Part shown: positions 48,941 through 63,800 of the stretch, piece after piece
How the letters are laid out: each line of letters starts with the position of its first letter
Numbering within the stretch: position 1 is the first letter of the stretch
Source of the DNA: Climacteris rufus
Taxonomy: Eukaryota > Chordata > Aves > Passeriformes > Climacteridae
DNA length: 64,000 bases
Assembly: GCA_013398175.1 (NCBI GenBank)
Contig: VZRZ01000509.1
Coordinates: 1,684,016 to 1,748,015 of the forward strand
Direction: 5' to 3'
The notes under the pieces: generated by a model
The model's input: the letters and a program-made list of their open reading frames with translations, nothing else
What the model was told of the DNA's origin: nothing
Database searches by the model: none
Program-made: the position numbers and the translations under genes

Positions 48941-50720
48941 GCCTCTGAACTCAGCTGGAGAATGAGGCTGCTGCTTCCCCAGCAACAAGATGGTGTTGAT
49001 CAGCTTGGCTTTCTGCGAGGCAGCTGCTCACAGCTTCTGCTAAGCTGTGCACTCAGTATGGGACATGGCAAAGAGGAAACAGGGGTGCTGGGACAGGAGT
49101 CTGGAAACAGGGAATATTGTAGTTCATGTTAAGTTGTACAGGGAACTGAGGAAGGAAAATGCAACCAAGTAATTGATTTGTGACTCCCTGACACTGTGTA
49201 TTTTATTTGCCTTGTTCTTGGCCTGTGCAAGTTTGATGATCTCTGGCTTTGGTCCTCTTCCACATATTCCCACTGCTATGTGAGCTCCCACATGTGTCAA
49301 ATGACCCAGATGTTTTTCCTCCAGACTGTCTTCCAACCTGACTGAGCAATGCCTGTGATTAACAGGCAAGAAACACACGAACAGGGTGCATTCTCAGTAA
49401 CAAATTCTGCAGCTTATTGAAAACTAAAAAATAATTCAAATATTTTTAAACATTTAGTTAATAGATGAGTGATTTGGTGTCTGCTACATTTTAAAATTTT
49501 CATATGTAGTTATATTTAGGAAAATTCAAATTCCATGATGAATTCAGACAGACCAGAGTCTGTTACAGAATCTCTGCCTTCTAAGAATGAAGTAACAGAA
49601 AATTTGTCCTTGTTTGCTGTGCCTGGAGAGACACAAGAACAGGCAAAGAAAGCAAGCAGAACATAGCTGTAGCTGGCTGTGCTCATTTAATCCAAATATT
49701 TAATAGCCAAATGTTCCTAACAAGAAACAAGAAATAGCAATATATCAAAGGATATATTTGGACCCCTGAGCAAGTCTGGCTTAAGCTTATGAGGTATGTG
49801 TTAGTGGAAAGGAAATACACAAGTAAAAGAAAAGTACGTTCTGAACTATTTTACCAACAAAGAGCAGGGGAGGGTGCAGCAATGAACTACACAGTTCTGT
49901 ACTTTGTTCCTGAAACAAGCAGAGTAACTTCCCTCAAAGCACACACTGTGAACTGCACAGTCTGTGACAAGAGCCCAGGCCTGGCCAGATACCCAATCAG
50001 CTCAGTGTACCCAACTGGAGTCACGTCATGTCCGCGGACGCATTAGCTTAAGGCACAAAGCACTGATAAGAATGTATTTATTTAGCTGAGGGGAAAAAGT
50101 GCAGTAAAACTCTCTGTGTCGTTTTCCACCATGTTCCTCAAACACTTACATAAATCCAACCCATGTTTCTCCCTTACTATGGCGCAAATATAACCATCTC
50201 TCTAATAAAATAATAATAGTAAAAAATCTGCTTCTGAAAAAACATGTTCAATAATTTGCAGGCATGATTAATAGTTCTGCTGACTGGTAAAAATCTGGTT
50301 AGAGCAGCTAAGGTATGATGGCTTTTTAGGTGCAGGATAAAGTTTATTTGATTCTCTGTAACCGGGTGTCCTCAGCTGAACCTACCAGCCCTTTGCTGTG
50401 TGAGGATTATAACTCACGCTGCACTTGGATCAGCCTCTGTTTCTATTTTTAGTGCAGATCTTGCTCCTTATTTAGTCCTGATTGCATAGCCAGAACTGCA
50501 TTCTCAGCAGCTCAGTGAAAAGCCTGCCTGTTCCATTTTATAACTTTTCCAGACAAAAAGATGGGAAGCCTGTAGCTTTCCAAACAGTCCTATTTTAGGA
50601 GCTTGCAACACGGTACAGTCCAAAGACCCAAGGGCTACATGAATCCCTGCTGAAATACTATAGACTTCCCTGGAGTTTTACACAGCAAGAATTTGGCTGC
50701 TTCTAAGTTAACCAGGATAT

Positions 50721-50806
50721 TAAAAAAAAAAAAAACCAAAACACACAACAAAAAAAACCAACAAAACCAAACAACAAAACCCCCAAAACTCCCAAATCCC
50801 CAAAAA
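50721..50806. repeat. A/C-rich low-complexity tract
   Basis: Poly-A followed by AACCAAAAC-type modules and C runs. It lacks G almost completely. Confidence 0.85.
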
Positions 50807-53800
50807 AGCTTCTTCACCCTAAATACTTAAAATATATTTATTGAAACAGCAATATACATCTGGATCAAATTCTCCAGGAAACATTTTATCCTCCTTAGAT
50901 TCATAGTTTATAAATCCAATTCAGGGAGGCAACTACTAGCCAAAAAAGAAATAAACAAGGAAAAATGGAAAATGTTGGTTTTAAAGAATCTCTTAGCAGG
51001 GATGACCACACAGAAGTATTTTTCTGCCACTCAATTAAAACCATAAGAACATTTTTGGTTTTGAACAAAGTTTTCCCACTACGGCAAGGAGTTTCTGTAA
51101 TTCCGTCAGCATCAGCTAAAATGCTTTACCTTTACTTCTAGGATTTGCTTCTGGAACATCTCCTCAATCATATATACCTATTAAGTTATATTTCCCCGTG
51201 TTGCACATAAGTGCATAACTAAAAACCAAGATTAAGATGATCAAGACCACTGTGAGGCTAGAAACACACAAAATGCAAACAATCGACACTGATAATAGAT
51301 GTAAAATACATTTTTATCTGCATGTTCTGAAATAAAATGTCAGTAATGGATCCTATTTCCATGTGTGAAGACACTGCATCTTACCATACACTGAAATTAC
51401 ACATAACTCCAAACAAGTCTTTTATTCCTAAGCCAGGATGTTACACCTTTGGATGCATAGACCTCTTAGACGTAATCCTAAATCCTTTCTCTCCCAAACT
51501 GCCATAAATTGCTAAGGAATTGTTATGCTGGTAAGGCAGTGGTCACCGAATTCACCCGGTTTTATCGTACATGTAAGGATATCCAGCACTTCTCCTGTAG
51601 TGGGGAGATTGACTGCAGATAGAAATTTCCCTCAACTGGCCCTCTATTCAGGCTGTTGACTATAGTCCTTTCATGCCACACTGACAACACAAAGGCAGAT
51701 TTAAAAGACGATTAAGTGGAGGAGTAAAGAATTAAAATCAGTGAAGAGAAGGAGGGACTGATATATTCTCATTGTAAATTCAGTAATTTAATTACCCTTC
51801 AGTCAAACACTGGACAAATTACAAAGCCAATACAAAACAGAAGGGCCATAAAAATTATGTATTCATCGGGTCTGCATTTGCATATTCTGTGTTCCCCAAA
51901 TATCCTACTGATTCTGTGAAAATGAAGAATATTCCAAATACATGAAGTCAAGTTCTGTATCTTGATTTAAATGAGAGAGAGAAGTCGAATGCCACAAGAA
52001 GTACTCAAGATCACTATCTTGAAGGCAGGAGGTCAGAAACTGCAAGAACTGGAAGTCATTAACTGAAACAAAAGACCCGAGTGCTTGAAAGCCTGTTCAT
52101 CCTAGCAGCTCTCAGGAACATTGCACCCTTGTACTCTGAGGGGGAGACTACTGAAATTTGGGTATTTGGGATGTGAAGTGTCTTGGCTGAGTTTCTCAGT
52201 GTGACACATAAAGTTGAAACTCTAGCACATTTAGAAATACATAATAAAAACATACTGGCACTGAGGCGCCAATGTGTAAATCGGGGTAATGAAATCGTGA
52301 CTTGTGTGCCCATAAATTAGGAACAGAAATTTAATCATGACTATTCTGAGAGAAAGGTATTTAGTAACAGAGCTTTATCCTCAAAAAGCCACTCAGATTT
52401 TTTCAAGATTACACTGGAAGAAACTGCACATGAAATCCTTCAGAAAATGTCTAAAAACATCATACAGACAGAGACTAAGAGAACTTCCTCTTTTCAGGAA
52501 GGGGCTTTCGAGCCCAAGAAGCTAATACTGAGTTGCAAGGGTCCAAGACATAGTTTGGAAGCCTGTATACCTTTACAAGAATATACCATATTCCAGTAAG
52601 GTTTGGAAAAGTCTTTCACAAGGAGACTCTATATGGAATCATGACAAGATTTTCTCTAGCAAGCCTCTGGCATGGATTTTCTTATGAAACACCACAGCAA
52701 AGTGCAAAAAGTATCAACTTATTCACAACTATTCTGGACATATTTTTTAATAAAAAACGTGACTGAATCCATTTGGAAGAAAACCTGATCTAAGTGTATA
52801 TAGCTTTGTTTGTAATTCAACGCTCTAAAGAGCACCCTAACAAATTATGAGTATTTTGCATCTGATGTAATAACTATTTCTGTATTTTCAGTTAAGAGTG
52901 ACCACTTCTGTGTTTTGAATTAGGAAATCTGCATAACATTAAAATAAATTACTCAAGTGCCATTTTAAATCAAAATGAAGTAGGTCACTTTGAAGTCAGC
53001 TTTGATGGGCAGTTTTGTTGTTGGTTTTGGGTTTTTTTCAAATGAGAGTATGAGCCTGGTCCCTCAGCACCACTTAATCACTGGTAACTTTCATGAAGAG
53101 CAAACAAAAGGCCTCTTTTATTTATCCATTATGTTCCTAAGAGGTGAGAACAGCTTGATGCAAATGAAAATCATTAAAGCATTCTGCACTACCATTAACT
53201 GTCTGAATATGTGTCTATGCAAATGCAGCACATTACCCGGTGAAACTGCAGCCTCATGACCTTTTGCATTGAAAATCAATGCCTTATGACTCTCTTAACA
53301 GTTGAAATGTTCACTATGAAGTGCCTTTGTGTAAGTGCTTGGTTTGGACAGGCACCGTAATGGAGTGCAAGCCATTTCACAGCAACATATTCAGTTTCAG
53401 ATACCCCTTCACCCTCACTGGGCAAGAGGTAACATCAGAGATATGTGATTTGCAACAGTGCTACAGTAGGAATAATAAGCCAAAATGTGCTTGCCCAGAT
53501 CCGATCCTGTGTGCAATTACACCCATAGCTTCATTCAAATGATTAGTTCCATTTAAGACACAATGAACATATAATAATGCAAAACTGTAAGTGGTTTGTA
53601 GGATTAGAGGCCTAATTCGATATAAAACCTACTGACCTAATTCTTTAGAACTCTGTCCTTTGCGTAGCCATTTATGGCCAACCCAAACGATGAGCAGAAC
53701 ACAGCTATTCCCACTCGGCAGCACGGTGCCCGACCCAGGAAGATGGGTGAATGCATGGGACTTGGAGAGTTTAGTCCTCTAACAGCAGTGCCTGGTGACA

Positions 53801-54434
53801 GAAATGCACCACAGCTCCTGCCTTCTTAATAGCTTGAACCAGAGACCTATTTACGGCAGCCCAGACAGCAGGTTACAGGACTTCTATTGCTGTTCCGTCC
53901 GTCCCTCTCCTTGGCAAAATGTAGGTCAATCATCAGGCACAAATTAGCATCTGCTGCCTAAGAGTTTTTCTAAAACTAAGTCTTGGCAGAGGTTATCTCC
54001 CCTTCCTCTGGGACATATACCTTTGCTGCATATTTTTACGTAGCAGCAGAGTGGTTAGGACAGTGCATTATTCAACAGCAGCTGAAGAAACAACAGTAGA
54101 TTGGATTCTAGGCTTTCCACCTGTAAGACACCAAGCCAGCCTCTCCTGTCTCACAGTCCTGGCACACTCCTAGGAGAATGCTTCTATCAGCAGGTAGTTG
54201 CATGTAAAGCATTTCTTACCTCCAGTTTGGGATTTTGCCAAACATTGCTGATGATTGGAAGACTTAGACGACAAAAAGAACAAGGAAGCTTTAATTTCCT
54301 AGGCCTGCTTATGCTTTTCTATTAAATACTAATTACATAGCTTGCATACCTAGTACAGAGTGCAGGGACAAAGGACCTTTAAGCAGGGGCCCTTATTACT
54401 CATTTATTTGGATGTTATGAAAAGCAATTAATGC

Positions 54435-54561
54435 ATTTCAAGGTCAGGCTGGACAGGGGTTTGAGCAAGCTGGTCTAGTGAAAGGTGTCCCTGCTCTGGG
54501 CAGAGGGTTTGGAACTAGGTGTTTAAGGTCCCTTCCAAGCCAAATCATTCTGTGGTTCTAT
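54435..54561 (+). mobile_element. CR1 LINE 3' tail (diverged)
   Basis: CAAGGTCAGGCTGGACAGGG, GAGCAAGCTGGTCTAGTG, GGTGTCCCTGC and AAGGTCCCTTCCAAGCC followed by ATTCTGTGGTTCTAT is the common avian CR1 3' end with several substitutions. Confidence 0.9.
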
Positions 54562-56837
54562 TTGAAGCACACAGAATGGAAATCAATCAGTGGAACTGAA
54601 TGCCCCTAAAGGTCTTGTTCTGAATTTGGAAGACTGGCACATTTTAAAAACCTGATCTGAGACACTGCTGCTCAGCCTATACCATATTTAGTGAAAAGGT
54701 CCAAAGGAACAAACCCAAAGACCAGGCTGCTCGTCACCTGGGCAGTGCTGGGGGCAGTTTAGGACCAGAGCAACAAGAGCCATCTGAAGCAGCACTGCCC
54801 TGCTGCTCAGGGACAGCACTGGGAGGCAGAGGGACACAAGGATCTCTCTAGCCCTTTTTTATTTCACATTATAGATGCAATACATGGTAAGGAACATTAC
54901 AAAGCAATCCAAGGAGGAAATTATGATTTCTACTGTAATGCTACAGTTCATACCAAATATTTTGAGCTTTTTAAAGCTTGGGAGGAGCAGTGTTACCATT
55001 TTATACATTATTAAATTAAAATAAGCTTAAAAAGTTTTTGGTTTCTTAGGGACATAGAAACATATTATGCTAACCACAATACAGTGTTTACTGAAAAGCT
55101 GTGCCTATAACATGCTCATTCATCTCCTTTTCTGTCAGAACACAAAAAATAAAGCATATGTTTCCAGGTAATGCACTTTATCCCTTTGGCAACTACTGCT
55201 GTATTTTCTCTTTATCTGAGCAAAATTTGGTTCTAAACAGGACTATTTAATTTTTAAAATGCTAATACTTTCAAATTGTGATAAAAGATAAAAACTACTC
55301 AGAATAAGCTTGTAAAATGTGGATGCTGTTGATTTCTTTTTTTAAAAATAAGTAATTTCTGAAGTACTCAGAAAAAAAAGCAATTCTTTGCCAGTCAGAA
55401 AAGAAAAATTAGGGAACTGACTAGTAACCTTGGGCTGGAGCGAGCGAGGAAATTCAGATTACTGGTATTGAAAGCTTGATCACAAAAAACAGTGGCAGCT
55501 AAAATGTGTTCTTTACACATGCATTTTTTTCTCCAACAGCAACTAAGAAAAGGTGGAGATTTTTCACAAGAAATCCAATTTCCTCTTCAAACAAACAGAT
55601 ATTAAAAAAGCCTTACAAAGCTTTTAAAAGTTTATTCATTATAGCACAAAAATACAGTCTGATTTTTAATGTGTACCTAAAGATTTCCCCAGAATAGCCA
55701 CCATAACTGCTAAATTTAGAAATGATCAAGAAAAAAAAAATCAGGGGATGGAGAAAAAGTATTGCTTAATGAAAGACACACCCACTTTTCTCAAAGCACA
55801 AGAGACCTTGGCACTGACAATTCTTGTTTCAAATGCCCAGTCCTAATGCCTTATTTCAGAATGCTACAGTTTGTCAGACAAGCTCACAACTACACTTGAT
55901 TTACTGACTGATTATCTTCTGTTTCCTTTTAAAGATAAAGAATGTGTTTAAAGCTGAGTTTAAGAATGTGATCACTTCTTGGAAGGTTCTCTTCCCTCTC
56001 TGAACAATGTGAGACTCTCAAAGTTATTTTTATGGAATAATAATTTCCTATTTTCCCCTGTGCATTAGTACTTTCAGTCAATTTTGTGGTTTTTCTTTTC
56101 AAAAAAGCGTTGTCCTAATGCAAACACATCAGTTGATTACTAGAGTTTAAAAATTAAATAGATCAAAAGCCTCAGTTCTGTTCTCAGAAAAACAGCACAA
56201 AATACTGTCTTCACAAAATAGCTTAAAGAGTAGCACAGGGAAAGGAAGGTGGAGGTGCAGTGTGTGAGGAGACTCCAATATGGAACAGTACTTAATACTT
56301 AACATAGTTTGGGGACAGTGTTGTTTCATGTTATTAGCCAAATCAAGTTCCTGCTTTTGGACAAAAACCAAGTGTCACTGATTTTCTAAGTAAAACAGCT
56401 GCAAGATTACTTAAGACACATCAGGAAACGTGCATCATATTATAACAGAATCCAGTCTCAGTCACTTAACTGCAGAGCTTCCAGAGAGAATGTATCTGAC
56501 TTCTGTACGTGACTAGATGTTTATGAACAGCACACATGATTTTCCTCCCCAAAATCTGTAAACAGAATCACAGTGTCTTACTTCTTAATCTGTCCTAACT
56601 TCAGTTAACATACTACATTGGATTAGCAGACCTACTCTATAAATTTGTTTTCTTCCCCAGTTTGCATCTTCAATGGTACCTATCTCATGCTTTGAAGTAT
56701 AAGATGATCAATGTATTGATATGAAAATTAATTTTATTTGCAAGATTCCAAAATTGCTGAAGTAGATCTGTGTGCTGATGGGTTTTGCATTTTCAGGGTC
56801 ATCCTTCAGCAGATACTACCAGAATTGGTAGATTGTA

Positions 56838-56893
56838 ATAGTAATAATAATAATAATAATATCTCAATATTATAATAACATAATAATATTATC
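56838..56893. repeat. (AAT)n microsatellite
   Basis: Tandem TAA/AAT units, imperfect in the second half. Confidence 0.9.
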
Positions 56894-58257
56894 CCTTCAA
56901 TGCAAGTATTGAGCAAAAAAGAACACTAGCAAAGAGTGTGCTCAGTAAGTGCTTTTGGAAACTAGGTTTCAGCAGCCACAAAATTAAGTTTATAAAAAAA
57001 ATCTAGATAAAAGCATTACCTCTGAAATTATACTAAACTTAATTTCAAACCAAACAAGGCTGAAAGTTTTAGCCTTAAAGGACAGCAGAATAGTAGGCAA
57101 TATTAAGTTTACAAGGAAACAAATTACACCACTTTCCCCAAAAGCCAGAACAAAATACACAGTCCAAAAGAAACCTTTAGATGTTACATAACTCTATTTT
57201 TGGAAAGCATATGGTACTCTCATGAAACCTCAAAAATTACTTAGAATGTGTTGGATAGATTATAATGCTGAACAGGAGGCCCAAAGACACAAGGATTGTG
57301 TAAAAGTTCTGTAGCTTAAGAAAAACAGTGAGCGTCGTAGGGCTCAAGATAAAACCTAAATAAAAGAAAAGTGGTAATTTATCTACACCTGTGGTGCCAC
57401 AGGAACCTTTGTGAGGCCTTCTTTTATTTGACAGGTTCATTAATTCCCAAGAAGCTACAATGTGGGCAACTTTGAGGACACTAAAATACCTCAAGGTAAA
57501 TTAGTGGAGCTAAAATGCAGTCAGAAAATAGTAAAATCAAATTGAGTACAAGAAAAAGCAAGCTACTGCTATGGAAAAGACTGAAATATTCTGGAACAGA
57601 TTCTGGAATATATACACTAGGATGGAAATATCCCAAAAGCATCATATTTGTAAAGGATCTAAGGATAGATAACAGGCAAGCAGAATACAAATAGATTTGT
57701 AACACAGTACCAACAAAGAGACTAATACAGATCTGACTTGCACACTGGGAAGCACTGCATCCTGGAGAAGGAAGGTAATGCTTTGTCCATACACAGCTGT
57801 AGGCAGACTGTGCAACACTTCACTTGTGGCCAAGTAACTTTACTTACAGCCAACAGAGTCCTTCAAGGCTCTTGGCACACCAAACACCAATGCTCCCTAG
57901 TAATTAATTCTGCCCTACAAATGGAGGTCACATGGTTACCTGGACATAAAACAGAAATTCTTCATCCACACTCTTTACAACCACGTCTGGAATGCACCAA
58001 TGAGTTCTAGGCATATTACAAGAAAGATCTATGCAAATTGGATGGAATTCACATAAAAATAACAGAAATTCTTTGGGAGCTGGAAAGAATCAAAAGGAAA
58101 TGTTAAAAACCTGAACAACTGTTACCTTACTTAGCTTGAACTAAGCAAGTAAAAAGTTCAAAACGCTTTTTTCTTAATGTTCAGTTTGATCAGGAAAACT
58201 ATTTCAAAGGAACAAATCCCAAGAAGGAAAAATAATTATTGGAGGTGATAAAAGGTT

Positions 58258-58276
58258 ATATATATATATATACACA
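58258..58276. repeat. (TA)n microsatellite
   Basis: TATATATA run ending in ACACAC. Confidence 0.85.
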
Positions 58277-60740
58277 CTTAATTAGCAGCTCAGAGAAAGC
58301 ATATACTGAGTTCTAAACTAGAGGCAATTGTCCTAGTAAAAAAATATAGCAGGCATCTGAAACTTCAGTATAGTGTACACATTCATATATGACAGGGACC
58401 AATACCAACAGAGATGGACGAAACATTTGATGGAGCTCTGCCATCTCTAAGCTAATCTTAAAACATTTTAAGTTTACTCTTACAGCAACACTCCTCCTTC
58501 CTTTTGGATAACAGATGGCTGTTTGTGATCTACACACTGTGCTGAGGCTTCTTTCACTTTGTCTGATGCATGAATGAGGAATGCCTCCCATAAGTCAGAC
58601 TATGTGGCAGAAAAAAATACAGCATCTAAAATTGAATGGCTTTCACTCCTTACCATCCAGCCCCATTTCTGTGATTCATTCACAGAAATACAACTTCCAT
58701 TTTAAAACAACAAAAATTCAAGTAATAACCACAACCTCATGTATATTTGGCCACACAAGTTATCGAAGACTGATAGAGCTTTTGGCAGTTACAGTACATG
58801 AAAATTTTCTATTATGACATCTTTCTAAATACTTATTATTTGAAACTTTTAGGCTAACTCTCTCCACACCAGACATAGTTCTCAATGGAGAGTTTCAACT
58901 AAATGCTTCAGCTATTTATCAGAACTAGAATATGAAAAATTACATTTCACTTGCCTGTTTAAAAGCAATTCTTAAGATCATCTACCTGAGCCGAATCGTG
59001 TGAAATTTCAGAGTGTGGCAGGAATTGGCAGCTCTCTTGTAAAAATAAACCGATTCCTTGGATTTTTTTTTTTAAAAAGCTATTCAAATGCTCAACCACT
59101 TTTCCTTGTATATTCCACTACTTGCCAATAACTCTGTTGAACATACTATTCCCCAAAATAGTATTAATGTTCAAATGTTATATGTCATTACACAGTTTTC
59201 TCTTTGAAGTCCATACCCAACTTTTACAGTCATTAGTCCAAAGCAATAGACAGCAGGTTTTTAAATTATGCTGGTTCAGCAATGCCACTCATAAAAACAA
59301 CTCTAGCACTTTTCCTCAATTATCTAAGACTTAATCAGTTCATCTTAATCAAATTTCATCTATGAAATTCTTCCTGTCATACATAAAATCTCTAAATGTC
59401 ACTTACTGCTATATTGTTAACTCTTCCCCAATAATGTATGTTCTTGTTACACTAAAGTAAATTCCTTACGCAATCATATAAATATTTTACTCTTGACAAT
59501 AGGTCATTTTCCAAGCATGGAAGGGTACCTCAATCTCTTCTTGACATGTAGAATTCTGTCAGCAAAGAGCTGATCAGGAATCTCATCTTTACAACTAAGT
59601 GTTTACTGGCCCTTTCCTTACATGATACGTGTTGCTTCTCAATGAAATATACTCTCACAATTTTTTTTTAAAAAGTGGCATAGTTCTACAATGTTTCACA
59701 TGTAATTCTTTATTAATCTGTACATTTCAATTTATATAATTTTCTTGGATACTTATGCATTTTCCAGTAGGCACATCCAGTGGCAGGTTTTTTCTGATAT
59801 AAGGCAACAGCAAGGCCTGAAAATGTTGGAAAAAGAAATTATTTTCAAAAAAACAACAAAAAAGAAATTGATAACTTTCAATCAAAATAGTTTGAAGCAT
59901 AAGTCGCTAAGCACAAATACAACCCAGGAAACAAAAATGCTCAGGGATGGTTTGCGTTTTCATACAAAGATTACATATATAATTTTGTACACACAACTCC
60001 TTTACAGATATGCACATATACATAAGGCCACAATGCACATTGTAAAAGGGTTGCATTGTGTACTAATGCCAACATTTTCTGAAACAGAAAGCTGTACCAC
60101 ACCCATGGTATACAGTGAGTTTCGTACAATGATGATGAAAATTCATTTATCCTAATGGCTACATAGTGTGCAATGATTAGAGGAATCCAGTATTGAAATG
60201 TTCAGGGGTCTACATGCAATCCTTCTAGAATTTTGATAATCAGGTGCAGTCATGTGCGATAACCAGCAAACATCATACAACCCTTTCCATAATCTCATCA
60301 ATCTCCATATCAAAATCTGCTAAAATGCTCTGCCCTGCTGTGTTCACTGAGAGAAGAAATCCATTCCTCCACTGGATAGAAACCTGCTTTCATGGAAAGT
60401 TCATTTCCAGTTTATATCTAATCATTCTACATTGACAATATTATTTGGCTTAAATATTTTTTCTTCTTCCTTAACTCCAAAGTTAAGGATCTTACATGAT
60501 ACACTGTTCTCCTTCAAACTTAAGGTTACTAGCAATTTTTATTTATATGCTACCTAGGACTGCACTAAAGATATTCAATGGGCAGACTCTACTTGGAGCC
60601 AATTTCCAGTTTTACAGTCCTTTTCTCAACACAATCCACCACAATTTCCCACCAACAATTTTTTACATTACGCATCCTCCTTCAATTCTCATAAGACTCT
60701 GTACTGAATCTTTTATGAAGTACAGATTAAATCTGATTAT

Positions 60741-60806
60741 GGTGGTGCTAGGAGAACAGCTGGACTAGCTGATCTGGAAGGCCTCTTCCAGCCTTGATGA
60801 TTTTGT
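60741..60806 (+). mobile_element. CR1 LINE 3' tail (degraded)
   Basis: AGCTGGACTAGCTGATCTGG followed by AAGGCCTCTTCCAGCC and TTGATGATTTTGTGA matches the last part of a CR1 element; the terminal octamers have decayed. Confidence 0.8.
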
Positions 60807-63800
60807 GAAATTTACTACATTTTTTTTGCCAATAAATTATTTTATAAGAAAAATACATAGTTACCTCAACAAAATCTAATGTTACTGCACCAAAGATGTA
60901 TTTTTTTTTTTTTTTACTTCTATGGCTTTGCATATCCTTGTTATAATTTGTTTCCTACATCCCATGCAATGCCCATGGGCTCTCCTTCAAGCACATTTGT
61001 TACTTTCCAATCACATACCACTGTTCTTGCCCTGATAGGTTTATTAAGGGTCTTTGCTAAAAGACTGCTTTGATACTTCTGATATTTTCATAATTGAGAC
61101 CTAGTTTAGTTTTCCCATCAGGTTTCTAGTGACAAGACACTGTTGGTGTAATGCCATTGATTAAATGTGTGACTGCACCACACTTCAGAGCCTAATGCCT
61201 AGCCTATAGCTAGTAATTGAGAATTCAAACAAACAAACAAACACATCTCGTTAATCAGGTTCTTAAGCATTATTTCCAAAGCACAGTTACCCCTACAAAT
61301 TAATTCAGCAGCCCAAGAGCCACTTTGAGGCAGTCTGGTATCCACAAGTTACTCAATTTCTTGCTGTTTGTATTCTGTCCTTAGATTTTTTATCTGACAA
61401 CATCCGGACAGTAATTGATTTCCAACTGATCTGATGGACATGCATGGTGTTGCTTCACATTCTGACTTTAGTGGTATAAGCAAGGCTTGTCAGAACTCTC
61501 ATGTGAGGACTTCTTGCACTGGGGGTGTATGGAGCCTTAGAGTCTAACACAAGACTGTGGATTGTCACACATGACAAAGTTAGTACAGGTTTGGGAATGC
61601 AGTGTAGTACCAAATATTTCAGTAAGAGTATCTGGACTTTTTCCATTCTAGTCTGTGGGGCACACTGGGAAATAAACTTCCTGTGTAATGCAGACAGTCT
61701 GATCACCTAGGTTGGGACACCAACTGGATGGTCTACATATCATTCCTTGTCCACATGCCCAGCTTTTCTCCCTGTAGAAACTTTGTGTCATCTGAAAAAT
61801 CATCACCCAAGAACATGTGAGCTTCATTCAGCTCTCTGAAATACAGTTTGGATAAATCCAGGGCATTCCCAGACTGAGAGAGCACTCCAAGATTTCAGAT
61901 CATAGACCTCAGATATACTGAACATCCTTGAAATCAATAGGAACTCAAACACGGACAACTAAGCAGGTTTTGAAGGTAAGACATACTGCTGGACATTTTA
62001 TCTTTGTGTCATAGTCTAAACTTTTATCACCAAATTCTGTTGCACTCTGCTACTATAATTAGATAATTGAAAAATGCAGCTTTTCCCTTGGCCTCTATTG
62101 TGTTTAGTCACTAGATGATTGTGTCTGCTTATATTTGCGTTTATAATTTTTTTGTGAATTGCAGATACCATTTTGTAACCAGGTTTTTAAAAATAGCTAC
62201 ACAGTAAGCATTAAAGAAAAATTAAAACTGGCATGCCTTTTGTTTAAAAAAAAGGGCAAACCTTTATTGATTTTACTCTATAGAGAAATTCCAACTTAAA
62301 AGACAGTCATCAGTTATGCTGATAAGTAATATCATTAATACTCAAATTTTGATTGTACAGCTGTTTAGCTGTGCATGATTAGGAACAGTTATATATTCAA
62401 GAGTGATTATTTTCATGCAAATACTTGGCTGGCTAATGGGGAGAACAGCTGCTGCTTAGCAACTGGGAGGAACAGAGAAAGGGGGTGACTTGCTTTATAG
62501 CAGAAAACTGGATGAAACCTTAGAGAGAGAACATACAGTGTTTGGAGGTACCAGGGAAAATGGGTGGTAGTGCTCTCTAACCAGGATGTTTCATTTTGCA
62601 ATTACTGACACCCTAGAATAGCAGCATTTTCAGGTAACAAAGCGTAAGCTACAAGAAATTTATATTGATGTCATACATGCATACACACACGTGCATGAAC
62701 AACACATAGAACAAGTGCCAAAGACAAACACTGACACACAATGTAGGAAAACCAGAAACAAGTTTTGTGTCTGTCATCTATTGTAAGGGTTAAACTGATT
62801 TTCAGACTTCAGCAACTTAAACTACCACAAGCTAAGACTTCTGGAAAAAGTGCTCTCCTTCCTGCTGCTCAATCTCAGCCCCTGCACTGCCTCCTCCTCT
62901 GTGCAACCACAGGCTTTCACACCCCTACATAATGAGGCACATCAAGAACCTGATCTAGGTTAAAACTAACCCATATTTTCTAGTGGGATCACTTTTATCT
63001 GGCTCAGTTTCCAAATCAAGTGTCTTGTGAAGGTATTCAAATGCTTGCACTGACATGAGGAGGAGGGCAGGGGACCTCCCGTGACAGTGCTGACTCAAAC
63101 CTTTACTGAAAATGCAGTCTTACCTTGGTGCGACCCTGCAGATGAACTTACTGACTTGACTGCAAGACAAAAATGAAAGCAGAAGTGAGCTGTGAAAAAC
63201 CAAGGGAAACTGAAAAGGCACAGCTCAGAAAGCATGTGAGTTCCACAAAAGTGTCTGTATGGCTATAAAACTACCACTTGGATTAAGCTATTTACATCAA
63301 AAAGTCACTTTATTTTTTTTGCTGAGAGTAACATTCAACACCCAGAAATCAAATAACACCTGATATGAGCAAGAAACTGGCTCTTGGTTAGGTATCAACT
63401 GTTCTTGTTCTTTCTAATTCAAATGATGGTTCTCTCTGATTTAATAAACAACCTAAGAACTTTGTCATTTTAAACAGAAGACTCCGAATTACGTGCTTTA
63501 GCGAATCCTGCTTTATGCTTTCAAAAAGTCATTTATTTCATCTTTCTACACTATTCTGTCGTGGCCAACTGCTTTCTCTTCAGCAGGACTGTCAGGTATG
63601 AACATGTGCTACAACTCACACACCACACTCATTCAGGAGAAACCAGAATCCAACCCAGCTGAGGGGCAGATACCATCATGTGCTCCCGCCTATGCATAAG
63701 ACAACAGAATAAAGCAGTGGAGTGGTATCTGCTAGCACAGAGGAGGACTGCTGGTGTATCTTCAACTCGTGCAGGAAGGGGCACCAGACCACATCTGCCA

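Larger units (their letters stand above)
43669..54434. other. intergenic AT-rich region
   Basis: Apart from the minus-strand exon-like blocks and simple repeats listed separately, nothing is recognised. There is no CpG island. Confidence 0.5.
54562..60740. other. intergenic AT-rich region
   Basis: No supported gene. Contains AAT and TA microsatellites. Overlapping minus-strand frames at 57.2-57.8 kb are hydrophobic and AT-driven. Confidence 0.5.

Noticed and set aside
49124..49378. Minus-strand frame with an acceptor-like TTAATCACAG inside it
   Set aside because: No donor of quality and no recognisable homology. Left out of the candidate chain.
57237..57833. Three overlapping hydrophobic minus-strand frames
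   Set aside because: Leu/Ile/Phe richness follows from AT-rich composition. The frames are in different phases and lack splice context.
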